64,000 nt of DNA from Torreya grandis (Eukaryota; Streptophyta; Pinopsida; Cupressales; Taxaceae): NCBI GenBank assembly GCA_037957365.1, contig JARHVA010003528.1, positions 782,001-846,000 of the forward strand, written 5' to 3'. The notes under the pieces were generated by a model. It made no database searches. It saw nothing but the letters and a program-made list of their open reading frames with translations, and had not been told where the DNA came from. The stretch's first letter is position 1. Each line of letters opens with the position of its first letter. Position numbers and translations under genes: made by a program. Shown piece after piece: positions 1-10,959 of the stretch.

Positions 1-252
1 ACACTTTTTGAGCTTTTGAAGTGATTTTGGATCAGGCTCTTCATGAACCATTTTAATTTAATGTATTTAGATAATTTTCCTTTTATTTACATTCCTCCAT
101 ATTAAACATTTTCTTCTCATGTTTCTTTGGTAATTTTCCATTCATTGTCATGAATGTATTTCTATATGTGTTTATTTTGCTTGGTTTTATTTATCAAATT
201 TTACTTGTTTATATGTTTTAAAAACCTTGTAGGAATTTTCTTAAGATTTTAT
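1..252 (+). repeat. 5' LTR of element B, first part
   Basis: Sequence from position 2 matches 25145 onward (shared GTGATTTTGGATCAG and ATCATGAATGTAT-like blocks) up to the point where element A begins. Positions 248-252 are the left copy of the target duplication made by A. The LTR start lies before the window. Confidence 0.85.
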
Positions 253-1972
253 TGTTGATGGTTAAAATTGTGCTATTTCTAACACCAAAAATTGGAAGTT
301 TCAAGAATGTGGGACTTGCAACCTAAAACAACCTCTAGATTTTAAAGAAGCTAGTTCTACTTTATATCAAGTGTATACTAGGAAAAGGGATAGGAATCAA
401 ACAGAAACACAAGTGAAAATGAAAGGAAATCTAACTATGGTGATGTACCTAAATTTTATTTGACCCTTAATTCTGAGCATAGTGAATCTATATGTAAGAT
501 CCAATTACATTAAAGAGCGAACAAGGTATGATCAATGTAAAAGATGAAAAATAATAGAAATAGAGGCTCACAACTTAGACTACTTTTTGTAGTGACACAA
601 AGAAATATCAATAAAGGCACAGAACTCAGTCTTCTTATTAATTATCTAGTCACATAAAAGGCACATAAACATGTAAAGTTACATAAACTTTCTAACTCAA
701 GAAAATAGAACAAAGGCAAATGATATTCCTGATCAAAGCTAAAGAAAGTCTAAAACTCTTGACAATAATCTCTCATTGAAAATTCTCTCAATCTTATGAT
801 AATGATCTAGTGATCTTTGCACCCCTATTTATAGCCTTAGATTAGTTCTAGATTATCTGCACATTCCCAATCCAATGGCCTAACTGAACTCTAACTGAAC
901 TAGAAGTGTCTAACACAAGATATTTATTAGATTTGAAATGTTTTATCTTTCTGCAAGTTCATTGGCTAAATTAGATACCTAAAACACTTCCCACTTTCAA
1001 ATGAGAGAGGACACTTGGCCAATTCCCCTAATTTTACTTGAAAACCTTCTTATTATTTAAGATGCACTAGAAAATGACACTTGGCGTGTTTTGTAGCACT
1101 TAATGAATACACACAACACTTTTCACATAATCTATACTCTTACTGTGTCTTCACTTAGAAGTGTTCCATCCTTGACATCTATCACCATCCACTTCTCAAA
1201 AACCTAAACAAATTCTATAGAAAATGGGACCCAAAGCACTTCTCATTTGAGCAACTTTAAAAAGGGAACAGGGACAGGTGGCCCTTTCCATGCATTTTAA
1301 ACAAGGGACATGTGGTAGTCTCCACTGCTTTTAGCTACCCTTTGAGAATCCTACAGAAGGTGACACTTGTTAATTTCTACATCGCTCTATCTATTCTATA
1401 GAAACATTTGGGCCTTATTTCATATTTACATGGATGACAACACTCGGTGGTTTCTACTTGCCTCAAAAATAGAACCTGGGTCCCACCATAGTCTTTACTT
1501 ATCAATGAAATAAAGTGAAGATAATTTAGATGTTGACATGTGGTGGCTTCCATTCTCTTCAACTAGGGATACGTGGCATCTTCCATTACTTTTATAAAAG
1601 CATATTGAAACCTTCCATGATTTCCACCTGTCACCTTCTACTTGATCTTGAGAAAGCTTATTGGAAAGAAGCCTTCAAAATGTATAAGAAACATGAGACA
1701 TAGATGCTGACACTTGTTGCACTGCATTGAGTTATTATGGGACACATGGCACATTTCACAGTACATACTAAAATTATGAAAAGTGCCTCAATCGATGACA
1801 CTTGGTAGCTTTCACTCTATTTTGACACTTAGACAAAATTGAGGCAAAAAGAAATTTGAGCCCGTGTTTTGAGTCAAAAACTTCAATATCTCAAACCAAA
1901 GTGTTCAGGGACAAAAATTTGGATCGCACGACTGAAAATCAAAATGAAACATAGAGTATTTTTTACTCTATA
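253..1972 (-). repeat. 3' LTR of element A (left copy)
   Basis: The stretch aligns along its whole length with 12254-13916, with many scattered differences that are mostly transitions, and it is about 57 bp longer. On the plus strand it begins TGTTGATGG and ends TCTATA. The ending looks like a decayed form of the TCTACA in the other copy. The target duplication TTTAT abuts it at 248-252. A weak minus-strand reading frame at 1377-1562 also exists in the other LTR at 13333-13632, but it is short and I see no reason to treat it as a gene. Confidence 0.9.
1009..1805. promoter_or_regulatory. Reiterated GACAC-TGGC motif cluster in element A LTR
   Basis: About a dozen variants of a decamer resembling GACACNTGGC occur here, often followed by a TTCCA/CTCCA block. 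Examples are near 1011, 1074, 1305, 1358, 1535, 1571, 1707, 1738 and 1794. The best preserved is ACGTGGC at 1571-1577, which is also intact in the other LTR at 13569-13575. ACGTGGC is the core of plant G-box/ABRE elements bound by bZIP factors. That the array is an enhancer is inference; it could also be a decayed short tandem repeat. Confidence 0.4.
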
Positions 1973-2265
1973 GTTATTGGCAACCCCAAGGACTTTTGAA
2001 CCTACTCAAAAAGAATCTACAACTCCCACATGTTCAAAATGACAAAAAATCATAGCTTCAGTAAAACTATTTGATAAGCAAACCACTCATCATCAGATAA
2101 TCCCTACTTATTTTGCAATTCATTGAAGGCTAAATCAAGGTTGATAATATCTTTGTGTGAAAAATTCTACAAAATTTTAACCATAGCCTTCAATTTAAAT
2201 TCAAGCTGGGAAATAGGAATCAAAATAGCTTCTACTTCAGGTATTGATGAATCATCCCTTAAATC
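1973..2265 (-). other. Element A 3' untranslated region
   Basis: This is the interval between the accessory ORF and the 3' LTR. On the minus strand a polypurine tract would be expected directly before 1972, but the bases there (CCTTGGGGTTGCC then AATAAC) are not purine-rich. Either the tract has decayed or the LTR boundary is slightly displaced. I see no other feature here. Confidence 0.4.
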
Positions 2266-5200
2266 TTAAAAAACTACCTGATCATTCTGCCTAGCCAACA
2301 ACAAAGGTTTAATTTCATCAATCATCAGCATAGTGTTTTCATTAGGAAAAGGGGAAAGAAGACCTAATTGTACTAAGTCTTTAATGTGTTGTTTCATTTC
2401 ACTAATTCCTTCTTTCATCACATCTAGAAGCTCTCTATAATTGATTGTGGTAGAATTGCAATTGAGAACCTCATTCACTCGTTTAGCAACGATCATTCTA
2501 TCATTAATCCTTGTTGCTAACAATGTTCCATCAGTTGCATAATATAGCTTTTGTAGTAGCATTTTGGAGTCTAATACTCTCCCAAAAATATTAGATAGAG
2601 TGTCTTCAATTGAAGTCTCCACCTTTTTGCACAATTTTTGTGCATTTAGTAGAAAGGTTAGAGAAGGTCTGAGCTGAATAATCTCTGTAGAGATTCTTTT
2701 CCATATTGATTCATAAAGCTCCTTCACCATATTTAACACCTCTACATTCTTTGGCCTATTGGCTAGCTCAAGTGTCAATTATTCTACCCTTTATCACTCA
2801 GCTTGAAATTGGGCCTGTATAGCAGCAGTATTATTCTATTCATTCAGCAGCTTTTGTTGAAGTTGAGTAACTTGTAACAGACTTTCCTTGCATTTTTCTT
2901 GTAATGCTACTTTTTCTCACCTTATGGTCATCACTACATCTTTTACCTACATTATCCCTACTTTTAAGGAATCATTTTGGGCCCGAATAACTTGGTGAGT
3001 CTGAAGAGAAATAGTATCTTGCAACTATCTATTTAGACTCTCTATTTTGTTATCCTTTGTATTATTTTCTATGGTCAAACTACTACAATTTGCCTTCTCT
3101 TTGGCTAGATCAGCCTCCATCTTCTGTAGCTTCCTTGATATTTTCAAGTAATATTCAACTACTATAGAAGTGGATTCAGTTAGTAGCTTGACCCTATCTT
3201 GTGGTCTGAATAGGGACATGTCTATAGCCACTGCATTCATTGTGTAATCTTCTGGCTACATCTGCTCACTTGGATTGATTATATTTGGTGACAAATGAGT
3301 CACTGTCAGTTACTATTGAATTGGTTCAAATAGTGACCTCAGATGTGGTGTAGCCAAGGCCTTATTATCTTTGATCCTCTTTTTCTCCCTTCAATCTTCC
3401 CTTGCCTTCCTAGCAGTGTCTACTTGAGTTTGGAAGGTAGAAGGAGAGGCTATGTGCCCACTCACAAAAGGATGACCTTGTGGCAAGCCATATGGAATAG
3501 CCAATTGTTGGCTATGGGCAATCTAAGGAGGTATTTTTTTGGGTATAGAGGGGAAAAGTGAGGCAATGATATAGCCTGAGTAGGGATAGATGGGGCAAAA
3601 TGAGAAATGGGCATAATAGAGGTGGTAAGGGATATCATTTATCTAGATGGAATCATCGCAACTATTAGAGAAGAGAGAGATTGAGAAGAAGGATAAATAA
3701 TACTTATGTGAGGAGCAACTGAGGTACTTTGTAGTTGGTGTTGTGAGGGTTCTGCCCTCTCCTCTAAATCAAGTTAAAACCTCAACCTTTATATTTCCTT
3801 GGTGTTTCTTATTCTAGCTTTGCTTCTTTTTCTTCAATATCTACCACTGCTATTAGTGGTGCTTGTGCAATATTGGGAACTTCAAGGACCAATGTTGATG
3901 GAGAAGCTTTTGGTGGTGAAGATACCACACTCTTTTGTTTTTCCATGATGCTAAGAGATTAGGGCCAAATAGTTATAGTGACTGAAGCTGAGGTTTACCT
4001 TGGGGCCTATGATGTTTGGCTGGATCCTACTCTGGCTTCTAACCCTCCACCCTGTGTCAAAAAATTGCTTGTATTAGGGCTAAATATAGGAGATAGATGG
4101 CATTCATCTAAGAGTTCTTCCCATTCTCATCCGAGTCCATGTTTCCAAAAGAGTGAGTTGTTTGACAAATTTCTTGCCTATATTTCCAATAGGCTTCTAT
4201 TTTCTCAGTGTCCCAGTCTTTATTCTTTAGTACCCTTCTTAAACCAAAAGTCATTCTAATTTTAGGATAAAAATCCCTTTGCTTAACATAAAATGTTTCC
4301 CATGGTCTATTTTTTTGAAGGGGCAAATCCATCAATTCAACATAAAACTCAAGAATATCTTCCCTAGGATTTTTCCTATTTTTCCAAAAGGGGTAGCTCT
4401 CATGTGAAATTCTGGAAACAACCCTATTAGTCCTAATCCATAAATCTATGAAACCATTTAGGTCATATACCCATTTATCTTCAATTAGAAGGAAACCCAG
4501 GAAGGCTAGATTTTTAAGCAACACAATCTCAACATCTTTGGCCTCTAGTGCCATGTTGTTTGTCATCCATGGGACATCATACATTTTCCTCTTCTTCTTC
4601 CTAGTGCCATATTAATTATCTACCATGGACACCTACCTGGTGACCTCTAAGAATGATAACCTAAGGGTTAAAATCTTAGGTAGCAACACTAATTCCCTAC
4701 TAAAACCATGGACTCTAATAATTGTATGGTGGGATCCAAAAAAGAAATCATAAGGGATAGGGAAATTGGTCATAAGATTTGATACACTTAGAAATAGTCT
4801 ATTTATAACTAGTTATGGGCTCAGATGACAAAAAGTAGGGGCAACAAAAAGTTCCTAGACTTTATATGGGTTGCTAGTTTTAGACAAAATATGTGTCCAT
4901 GAAGACACAGGAGTGGTCCTTTGTACATCAAAACTTGGGTCATACATATTAAGATGCATATGTTGGGAAAAGATGATATAGTTTTGATACAACATAAGGT
5001 GAAACAAATAAGAAGAATACCTGAAAACCCCTTTTGATTTGAACTGGACAAGTTGTTCCACCAATGAATATGTAATCTGCTTAGAGAAATCAAGTTGATA
5101 CTCTTAAGTCTTGTCAATAGTTTTCAACCTAAAGAGGATAGACATTTTTTCTCCATAGATGGTCATATCATCTTTCATTTTGAAAATGAAAGCCATCATA

Positions 5201-5835
5201 GAAAGTGCATCTTGACTAGCTTGTGTAAATTGTGCTCTTACTGCAGGCAGTGTCGATACAGTAATATCATCATCACCTAATTGAAATTCTAATATTAAAA
5301 ACCTCAATTGAGTATTGATGTTTTCCCACATTTTTTGCATTTTAGAAATGATGGGAAACATAGCTATCTTATGATGATATAGTGCCAACATTTCTCTGAT
5401 AGCCTTTGGTGTAATCTGTACCATGAATGGACCCTATTGTATGGTATTTGAAAGTGGATGGAATAATTTGGTGCATATTTCAACCAAGTTAGGGCATGGA
5501 TGCACACTTGGGATAATGAATTGTGCTAGTTGGGAAGTCCATATCCTCATTGTGAATGTCTCGTATTATCCCACCTTGGCTCTCTAAAGACACCTTTGAT
5601 GTGCCCCTTCTCTGAGAGTTTTGCTACTAGTTATTTAAATAATTGGGTCCATGATTCCTTTTACAAAATATGTTACCTTTGTTCGGTCATTTGCTTGACC
5701 AACTTTAGGGACTCTAGTCTGTGAGTAGGTCTTTAATGATTACGCAAGGGCTGAAGCATATGATTTGCTTGTAAGAAACTTGTCAATGGATTCATAAATC
5801 CTAGACCCTTGTTGCAAAGACTATGATCCCTCCAT
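2266..5835 (-). pseudogene. Accessory ORF of element A, downstream of integrase
   Basis: This broken reading frame of roughly 1.1-1.2 kcodons lies between integrase and the 3' LTR. On the minus strand, an N-terminal part at about 5835-5104 includes a stretch with PNLVEICTKLFHPLS and ITPKAIREMLAL, suggesting a compact helical domain. It continues through 5064-4855 and the open segment 4584-4108 (158 residues, Trp/Lys/Arg-rich). A Ser/Pro-rich linker follows at about 3960-3400. A coiled-coil-like segment lies at 3240-3025, and a helical C-terminal segment of 170 residues at 2778-2266. I do not recognise the family. I see no signal peptide, transmembrane helix or catalytic motif, so an env-like role is not supported. 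The layout resembles the ORFs in elements B, D and E. It could be a captured host gene or an element-specific protein acting in the nucleus or virus-like particle. Confidence 0.6.
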
Positions 5836-6317
5836 ATCTATATCTATTCTTGAAAATAATGAACTATGGTAATATGTATGAAACTTTTACAATATAGAAG
5901 GCACTTTCACTTAAGCAGGTTTGCTAGGAACTAAAAATGCAAGTAGCAGGAATTTTTTCATAGACACAAGGATGTTTGAGACACTATAAGCTTTAACTCT
6001 TGCTATGAAGTATTTATTAACCCATCAAGTCTCAAAATGGCATTAAACTCAAATAACCATTATCAAATCTTACTAAATCTTCATGGGACAGTGAGATAGA
6101 CACATTGTGCAAGTGCCTACACAAGGTACCTTGGGGAATTTAAATATTTGGGAGATATTTAATGTGTTGAGAATTTTGAAAATTTTGAAAAAGGCTCTGA
6201 GCTATGACTACGTGTTTAAAGAACACTTATTTAAAAGAAGAGCATGAAATCAAAATGGGAAAACAAAGCAACTAGGAAAGGGAAACTATCTAACTATAAT
6301 ACATTAGAGAAACATCT
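5836..6317 (-). other. Spacer between integrase and accessory ORF in element A
   Basis: The stretch has no sustained open frame on either strand and no recognisable repeat. By position it could hold a splice acceptor or internal promoter for the accessory ORF. I cannot point to a specific site. Confidence 0.4.
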
Positions 6318-7657
6318 TAACTAAAATGTTTCAAATAGATCCCATTCATAGGAATCTCTTCAAGTTCACCTTCCATTGTTTCTATCTCAAATGATTTTTT
6401 CTATTTACACGTATGAATTTTATAAGGGCCAGTCCATAATGCTTCAAATTTAGTGTGTTGACCCAGCTTGGTGGCTCTTGCATCCCATTTCAAAATAATT
6501 GAGCCTATTTCAAAATGGGGATTTGAAGTCCTTTTATAAAAATAGTTTTTAATTATTTTCTAATGCTTTACCAATGAATCATGGGTTGCATCCCTCTTTT
6601 CTTGAACTTCCAAAATTTCTATGAGTCTGACCTACATGGGGCCATTTTCCTCAATTTCAATCTGTTTGATCAGCTGGAAAGCAAGAATTTCCAAGATTAG
6701 AGGTATTATAGCAAGCTTTCCATAAACCAATTCATATGGGGACATTTTGATCACCTATTTAGGCAGGATTCTATCAACCCACAGTGCTAAATTAAGCACT
6801 TTATGTCACTCTTTATGATGATCAACCCCTATTCTTTTGATGAGTCTAATCAGGTTCTTGTTAGTTGATTCTACCAAACCATGACCTTGAGGGTAATAAT
6901 TGGAGGAAGTTTTTAGATATATTCCACACTTTAATGCAAAGTTAGATACTTTAGACCCTAAAAATGCTTTAGCATTATCTAAAATTATGGTGCGAGGAGC
7001 CCTAAAGTGAGTAGTGATACTCCCTAGAAAATATAGGATCACATTTTTTGTTGCTTCTTTGAGTGGCACTACCTCGGTCCATCTAGTGAAATAATCTTGG
7101 TAGTTAAGATCCATTTGTGACCCATACTAGACACTAGATATATCATTCCAATGAAGTCAAAACCCCATTGAGCAAAATGTTCATCCATAATTATAGGACT
7201 AAGGGGTATTGCTACATTCCTTCTCATCCCCACATAATATTGACAAGATTAACATTTTTTAACCAACTGATAATAGTATGTAAATAAAGTAGGCCAAAAA
7301 TAACTTGCGTCACTTATATTTATAGCTTTGGTCTTTGTAGAAAAATGTCCACCTGATACTCCATGATGCATTTCATGTAGTATTTTCTTAGCCTCAGTCT
7401 TTTCTACACCTCTTAACAATTTGCCATTAGAATTTCTTCTAAAAAGAACTTGTTTAATTAAAAAAATGAACTCCTTGCATCCTATAACATCTCCTGTTAT
7501 TTTGAGGGAGTTCTCTTGGGTAAATCCCATATTTCATAAAATGAATCTTGTTTGTGACCCAGGAGTCCTGATCAACCTCTTGTATCCTCAATACAACTTC
7601 CTTTTTTGTTTCTGAATCTGTCTCTTTAGGTATCATCTTTTCAATTACTTGAGTCAT
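6318..7657 (-). pseudogene. Integrase of element A, with pre-integrase linker
   Basis: The region encodes the DDE integrase that inserts the cDNA into the genome. Residues on the minus strand run in the expected order. A pre-integrase linker lies at 7657-7454. Next come a zinc-binding H-H region (HHGVSGGH near 7370) and a CxxC remnant around 7250. The catalytic core follows, with DYFTRWTEVVP (first Asp), ILDNAKAF (second Asp) and GLVESTNK (Glu) within 7114-6806. A C-terminal segment at 6800-6320 contains WTGPYKI and NGIYLKHF, the typical end of Tat-type integrases. All three acidic catalytic residues are present. Stops and at least one frameshift between the zinc region and the core (7250-7120) inactivate it. 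Confidence 0.85.
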
Positions 7658-7659
7658 TT

Positions 7660-8245
7660 ATTGGCACAAACCCCTACCTCTGACTAACTTAGTGGGTTTG
7701 ACTTCTACATAATATTCAAGGATATTTGTTATCTAGTTTGCTCTTTTTTCAATAATTTCACCCTCCATGATGTATTCTCTGACACTTGGGTGAGCCACAA
7801 GTATCAAAATTTTTCTTCTTGATACCATATGCCTAAATTTCTTGAGGGATTTTACCATAGCATAGGCTTGTTTCTCTACAAAGTTGTATCTAGTTTTGTA
7901 CTCCCTAAGAGTCCTTGAGAAAAAGGCTATTGGGTGCTCTCCTTCCTGTCTATCATCTTTTTATGTTAAGACATCATCAATACTAAGCTCACCTCCATAG
8001 ACATACATTATAAAAGGCTTAGAAAAGTTTGGGTTTCTAAGTACTGGGGCTGTTGAGATAGCTTTCTTGATCTCTTCAAAGGCTTGCCTTCCTTCTATAG
8101 TCCACTTGAAAATTAGGTCTTTCTTTAACAAGAGTGTCACTGGTCTTACTAACCCTGTAAAATTGGATATGAACCTATTGAAAAAATTAATCTTCCCCAA
8201 AAAATATTGAACTACTTTTTTATTTACTAGAAGAGGTAGGTTCAT
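7660..8245 (-). pseudogene. Gypsy-type RNase H/connection domain of element A, degenerate
   Basis: The translation shows the usual downstream partner of gypsy RT. The block QAFEEIKKAISTAPVL is followed by the RNase H start, then HPIAFFSRTLREYKTRYN and EYYVEVKPTKLVRG. The position where gypsy RNase H carries its first catalytic Asp (normally in a TDAS-like motif) reads YVYGGELSIDDVLT, so that Asp appears lost. This is expected where an additional archaeal-type RNase H has taken over the catalytic role and the old domain serves as a connection. The frame is open for most of its length, with a stop near 7960. Confidence 0.75.
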
Positions 8246-8259
8246 TATAGTTGCAACTC

Positions 8260-9080
8260 ATTCAAGATCTATGGAGACTCGTTTAGATACTATATGTCTT
8301 AAAATTTGCCTTGAGGTACATCAAAGATACATTTCTTAGGATTTAGTGATATTCCAAATTCTTGACATTTCTTAAAAATAGATTCTAAATGATCAAAATG
8401 ATCAATAATATTTTTTGAAAAAATAGTAAGATCATCAAGATAAATTAGGATGATTTTATTTATAAGTTCCCCAAATGTTACATCCATAGCTCTTTGAAAG
8501 TGGCTCCAGCATTTGACAGGCCAAATGGCATCTTAGCATATGCAAATGTTCCCCATTTGGTAGTAAAAGAAGTCTTGTATTGGTCTTCATTAGCCAACCA
8601 AATCTGTTTTTATCTAGAGAAACCATCTAGCAAAGAAAAGCTCTCAGATCTAGCCACATTCTATAAATTTTTTTCCATGGAGGGCAAGGGATAGTGATCT
8701 TTTAGATATGCTCTATTTAGGTCTCTAAAATCTACACAAAATCTTATATCCCCATTGTTTTTCCTAACTGGTACTAGATTTGATACCCAGGTTGAGTGTT
8801 TGATTGGAAAAATTATTTTAGAATCTAAAAGTTTCTACAACTCATCTACCATTAGAGGCTCAATTCTTGGATTCAGTCAGTTCTATTGTGTGATAAATAA
8901 TGTCTCTATTATATCCATGAAGGTATTCATAGCTCCAGGCTATGACTTTGTCATATTTTTTGCACAATTCAATTAGTCTTTCCTTTTCTACTTGAGTTGT
9001 AGAATTTTCAACTTTTAATTTTTTCCCTTCACTCACCTCTATTTCAGAATAATCTACTTTGTTTACTTAGAACCTTTTTT
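8260..9080 (-). pseudogene. Reverse transcriptase of element A
   Basis: This region copies element RNA into cDNA. The N-terminal linker contains KYDKVIAWSYEYLHGYN (about 8990-8940). RT motifs follow in scattered frames: DFRDLNRAYLKDHYPLP-like remnants near 8740-8680, a GTFAYAKMPFGL-like block near 8560-8520, then FQRAMDVTF and the catalytic ILIYLDDLTIFSKN within 8487-8299. The YLDD box is intact. Frameshifts and stops lie around 8700-8500. The plus-strand open frames over this region are antisense shadows. Confidence 0.85.
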
Positions 9081-9364
9081 TCTCCAGGCTTACATCTTCT
9101 GGATCAAATAAGTTTTCTAAAGTGATCAAGCCTTTGGGAAGCTTATTAGTCTTCAATTGTATAACTTGGTCTCCATATGCCTCTTCAATTTTTGTTTGCG
9201 ATTGATCATCAAACTCCTCTGATTGTTGTAAGAATGAGAGTACCTAAGAATCATTTTCAAATACTTTCCAATTCTCATCATTGTCTGGAATAGTTGGCCT
9301 TATTATAACTTTTACTGACTCATTGTTAATTAATAGGCCAGTTGCTGGATCAAACTATGAGCCA
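9081..9364 (-). pseudogene. Linker between aRNH and RT of element A
   Basis: The minus-strand translation stays open over most of this stretch (VIIRPTIPDNDENWKVFEN, then KLPKGLITLENLFDPED), linking the RNase H to the RT N-terminal linker. The continuity supports one polyprotein with the order aRNH-RT rather than two unrelated fragments. I recognise no separate domain. Confidence 0.55.
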
Positions 9365-9745
9365 ATCTAGGCCATCCTATCAACTTGAAAATTTTGAATC
9401 CTAGGGACTACTTAAATATTGAAAGCTTCAAAAGCTTCTATTAAGTCCCAAATTTTGTGTCTATAGGATCTCATCCTTACATTTTTGGCTATTGCCTTTT
9501 CTCTAATTTTCTTTACTACTAGTTCTGAGTCTCCTTTTACTATTAGATTCTTTATTCCCTTTTTCTTGGCTAATAGGATCCCATGTACTAAAGATTCATA
9601 CTCATAATAATTATTAGTATAGGTAAATTGGAAATAAATAGCCCTTAAAATTTTCTCCCCACTTGGAGCAACAAGACAAATTCCTACTCCAACACCATTT
9701 TTACTTCTAGCCCCATCAAAATTTAAGGTCTAGATCTCTAAATCT
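9365..9745 (-). pseudogene. Archaeal-type RNase H (aRNH) of element A, upstream of RT
   Basis: This is a second RNase H domain that degrades the RNA strand of the RNA:DNA hybrid. On the minus strand it begins LNFDGARSKNGVGVG, with the first Asp near 9715. It continues with YEYESLVHGILLA (Glu near 9590), VKGDSELVVKKI (Asp near 9530) and IQNFQVDRMA (the fourth Asp near 9390). The DGARSKNG start is characteristic of the plant/archaeal-type RNase H found in Tat elements. The reading frame is nearly uninterrupted. It lies between protease and RT, not between the gypsy RNase H and integrase. Confidence 0.85.
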
Positions 9746-10099
9746 TTTTTAGATTCTTGAGTAGTTGGTGTTTTTTCCCTTAAAACATTTGGGATTTCAT
9801 GGTCTTCATCAAAAACAACATAAGCGCCCAGACTAGTAGAGTCATAATTTCCATATGGATCACTATGCATCATAGCTAACAACTAGTTATTTTCTTCTTC
9901 TTGATCATGCTTAGTCCAGTCACCTAACTCTTCAACAAAAACCCTTTATTCCTTATTTATCATAGCATGATCTGCCTCTAATTTTTATGTTGGTTCATTG
10001 GTGATGTGATCCTTTGATAGTGGTTCAAATAGAATTTTCATCTTTAAACCATATTTAGTTCTTATACTACATCTTGATTGTCAATTATATTGGGACACG
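9746..10099 (-). pseudogene. Protease-to-aRNH spacer of element A
   Basis: This is acidic low-complexity coding-like sequence on the minus strand (many Glu/Asp codons near 9900-9780). No known domain is visible. It presumably forms the polyprotein linker after the protease. Confidence 0.35.
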
Positions 10100-10360
10100 T
10101 ATATAATTATAATGGTAGTTGTTTAATTTTCCTTATTATTTGCACTGATTTGCCATCTAGCTGCATAACTCCTTTAGTGAGTGGCTCATACTTTATCTTT
10201 AAAGCATCTGCTATTTGCTTAGGTAATACTATAGTACTAGCCCCTGAATCTATCATTGCATTATACAACAATTTCTTGCCAACTATCAAATTCAAATAAA
10301 AGGGGTCTGGTTTGGATTTGTTTACCTCTGGTGGATTGTTCACTATGACTATTGTCTATA
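10100..10360 (-). pseudogene. Retroviral-type aspartic protease of element A
   Basis: This domain cleaves the gag-pol polyprotein. An open minus-strand frame at 10343-10107 contains the catalytic motif AMIDSGASTIVLPK (near 10265-10230) and a flap-like region downstream with GVMQLDGKSV. Retropepsins act as homodimers and each monomer provides one such Asp. The domain is of normal size and shows no internal stop, making it one of the best-kept parts of the element. Confidence 0.85.
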
Positions 10361-10959
10361 GATGAATTGTGTCTTTGAGCTTTTCTTTTTCAACAAGTCC
10401 TTTGATCTCAGTGTGTTTGGGCACTTCTTGGCCTTGTAAAGCTTCTTATAATAGTGTCTTTTGTTCAAGTATAGCTAATATGTCTCATATTGATAATTAT
10501 GCTAGAGTCTTCTTCAATTGATCCACCACATTCATTGGTCCTAGAGTTTGGGTTCTTGGAAAATAAAGATACCTTGCTTTTTCTTGAACTTGCCCAGGAA
10601 CTACTTGATTCTACACTGACTGAGTCACTTTTTGTTTAACCGATGTGTTTTGATGACCTTGAAATGAAGGATTCTCCATAGCTTCATTGTTTGAAGGTTT
10701 AGGCTATTCCATCATTCTTCTCTTTGATCTAGTATAGTAGTCTGATTACACCACTAGTTTCTTGGAAGTAGAAGCTTCATTCAAGAATATTGATTCTTCA
10801 TCTTTAACCCATGAGAACAAAGCATGTTCTAAGGCTATTTCTTGTTTTTTGTAAAGACATCCATTGCATCTGAGCCATTAGGACTAAATTTTGCATACCA
10901 GGAGATTGGTAGGCTTGATTGTCACTAGTACTTGCAAATTGTCCATCCATTCTTCTTTG
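10361..10959 (-). pseudogene. C-terminal gag / gag-protease linker of element A
   Basis: The minus-strand translation between the zinc knuckle and the protease is interrupted by several stops. It is rich in Ser, Gln, Lys and Arg, typical of the variable gag tail. No further domain is recognised. Confidence 0.4.

Noticed and set aside
1377..1562. Minus-strand frame conserved in both LTRs of element A (also 13333-13632)
   Set aside because: Conservation is explained by LTR duplication. The frame is short, without motif, and runs through the reiterated promoter-like motifs.
2266..5835. Accessory ORF as a retroviral envelope gene
   Set aside because: No signal peptide, transmembrane helix, furin-type site or Cys pattern was visible; the position after pol alone is not enough.
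8494..8976. Plus-strand frames over the reverse transcriptase of element A
   Set aside because: They are antisense shadows; the minus strand carries the RT motifs.
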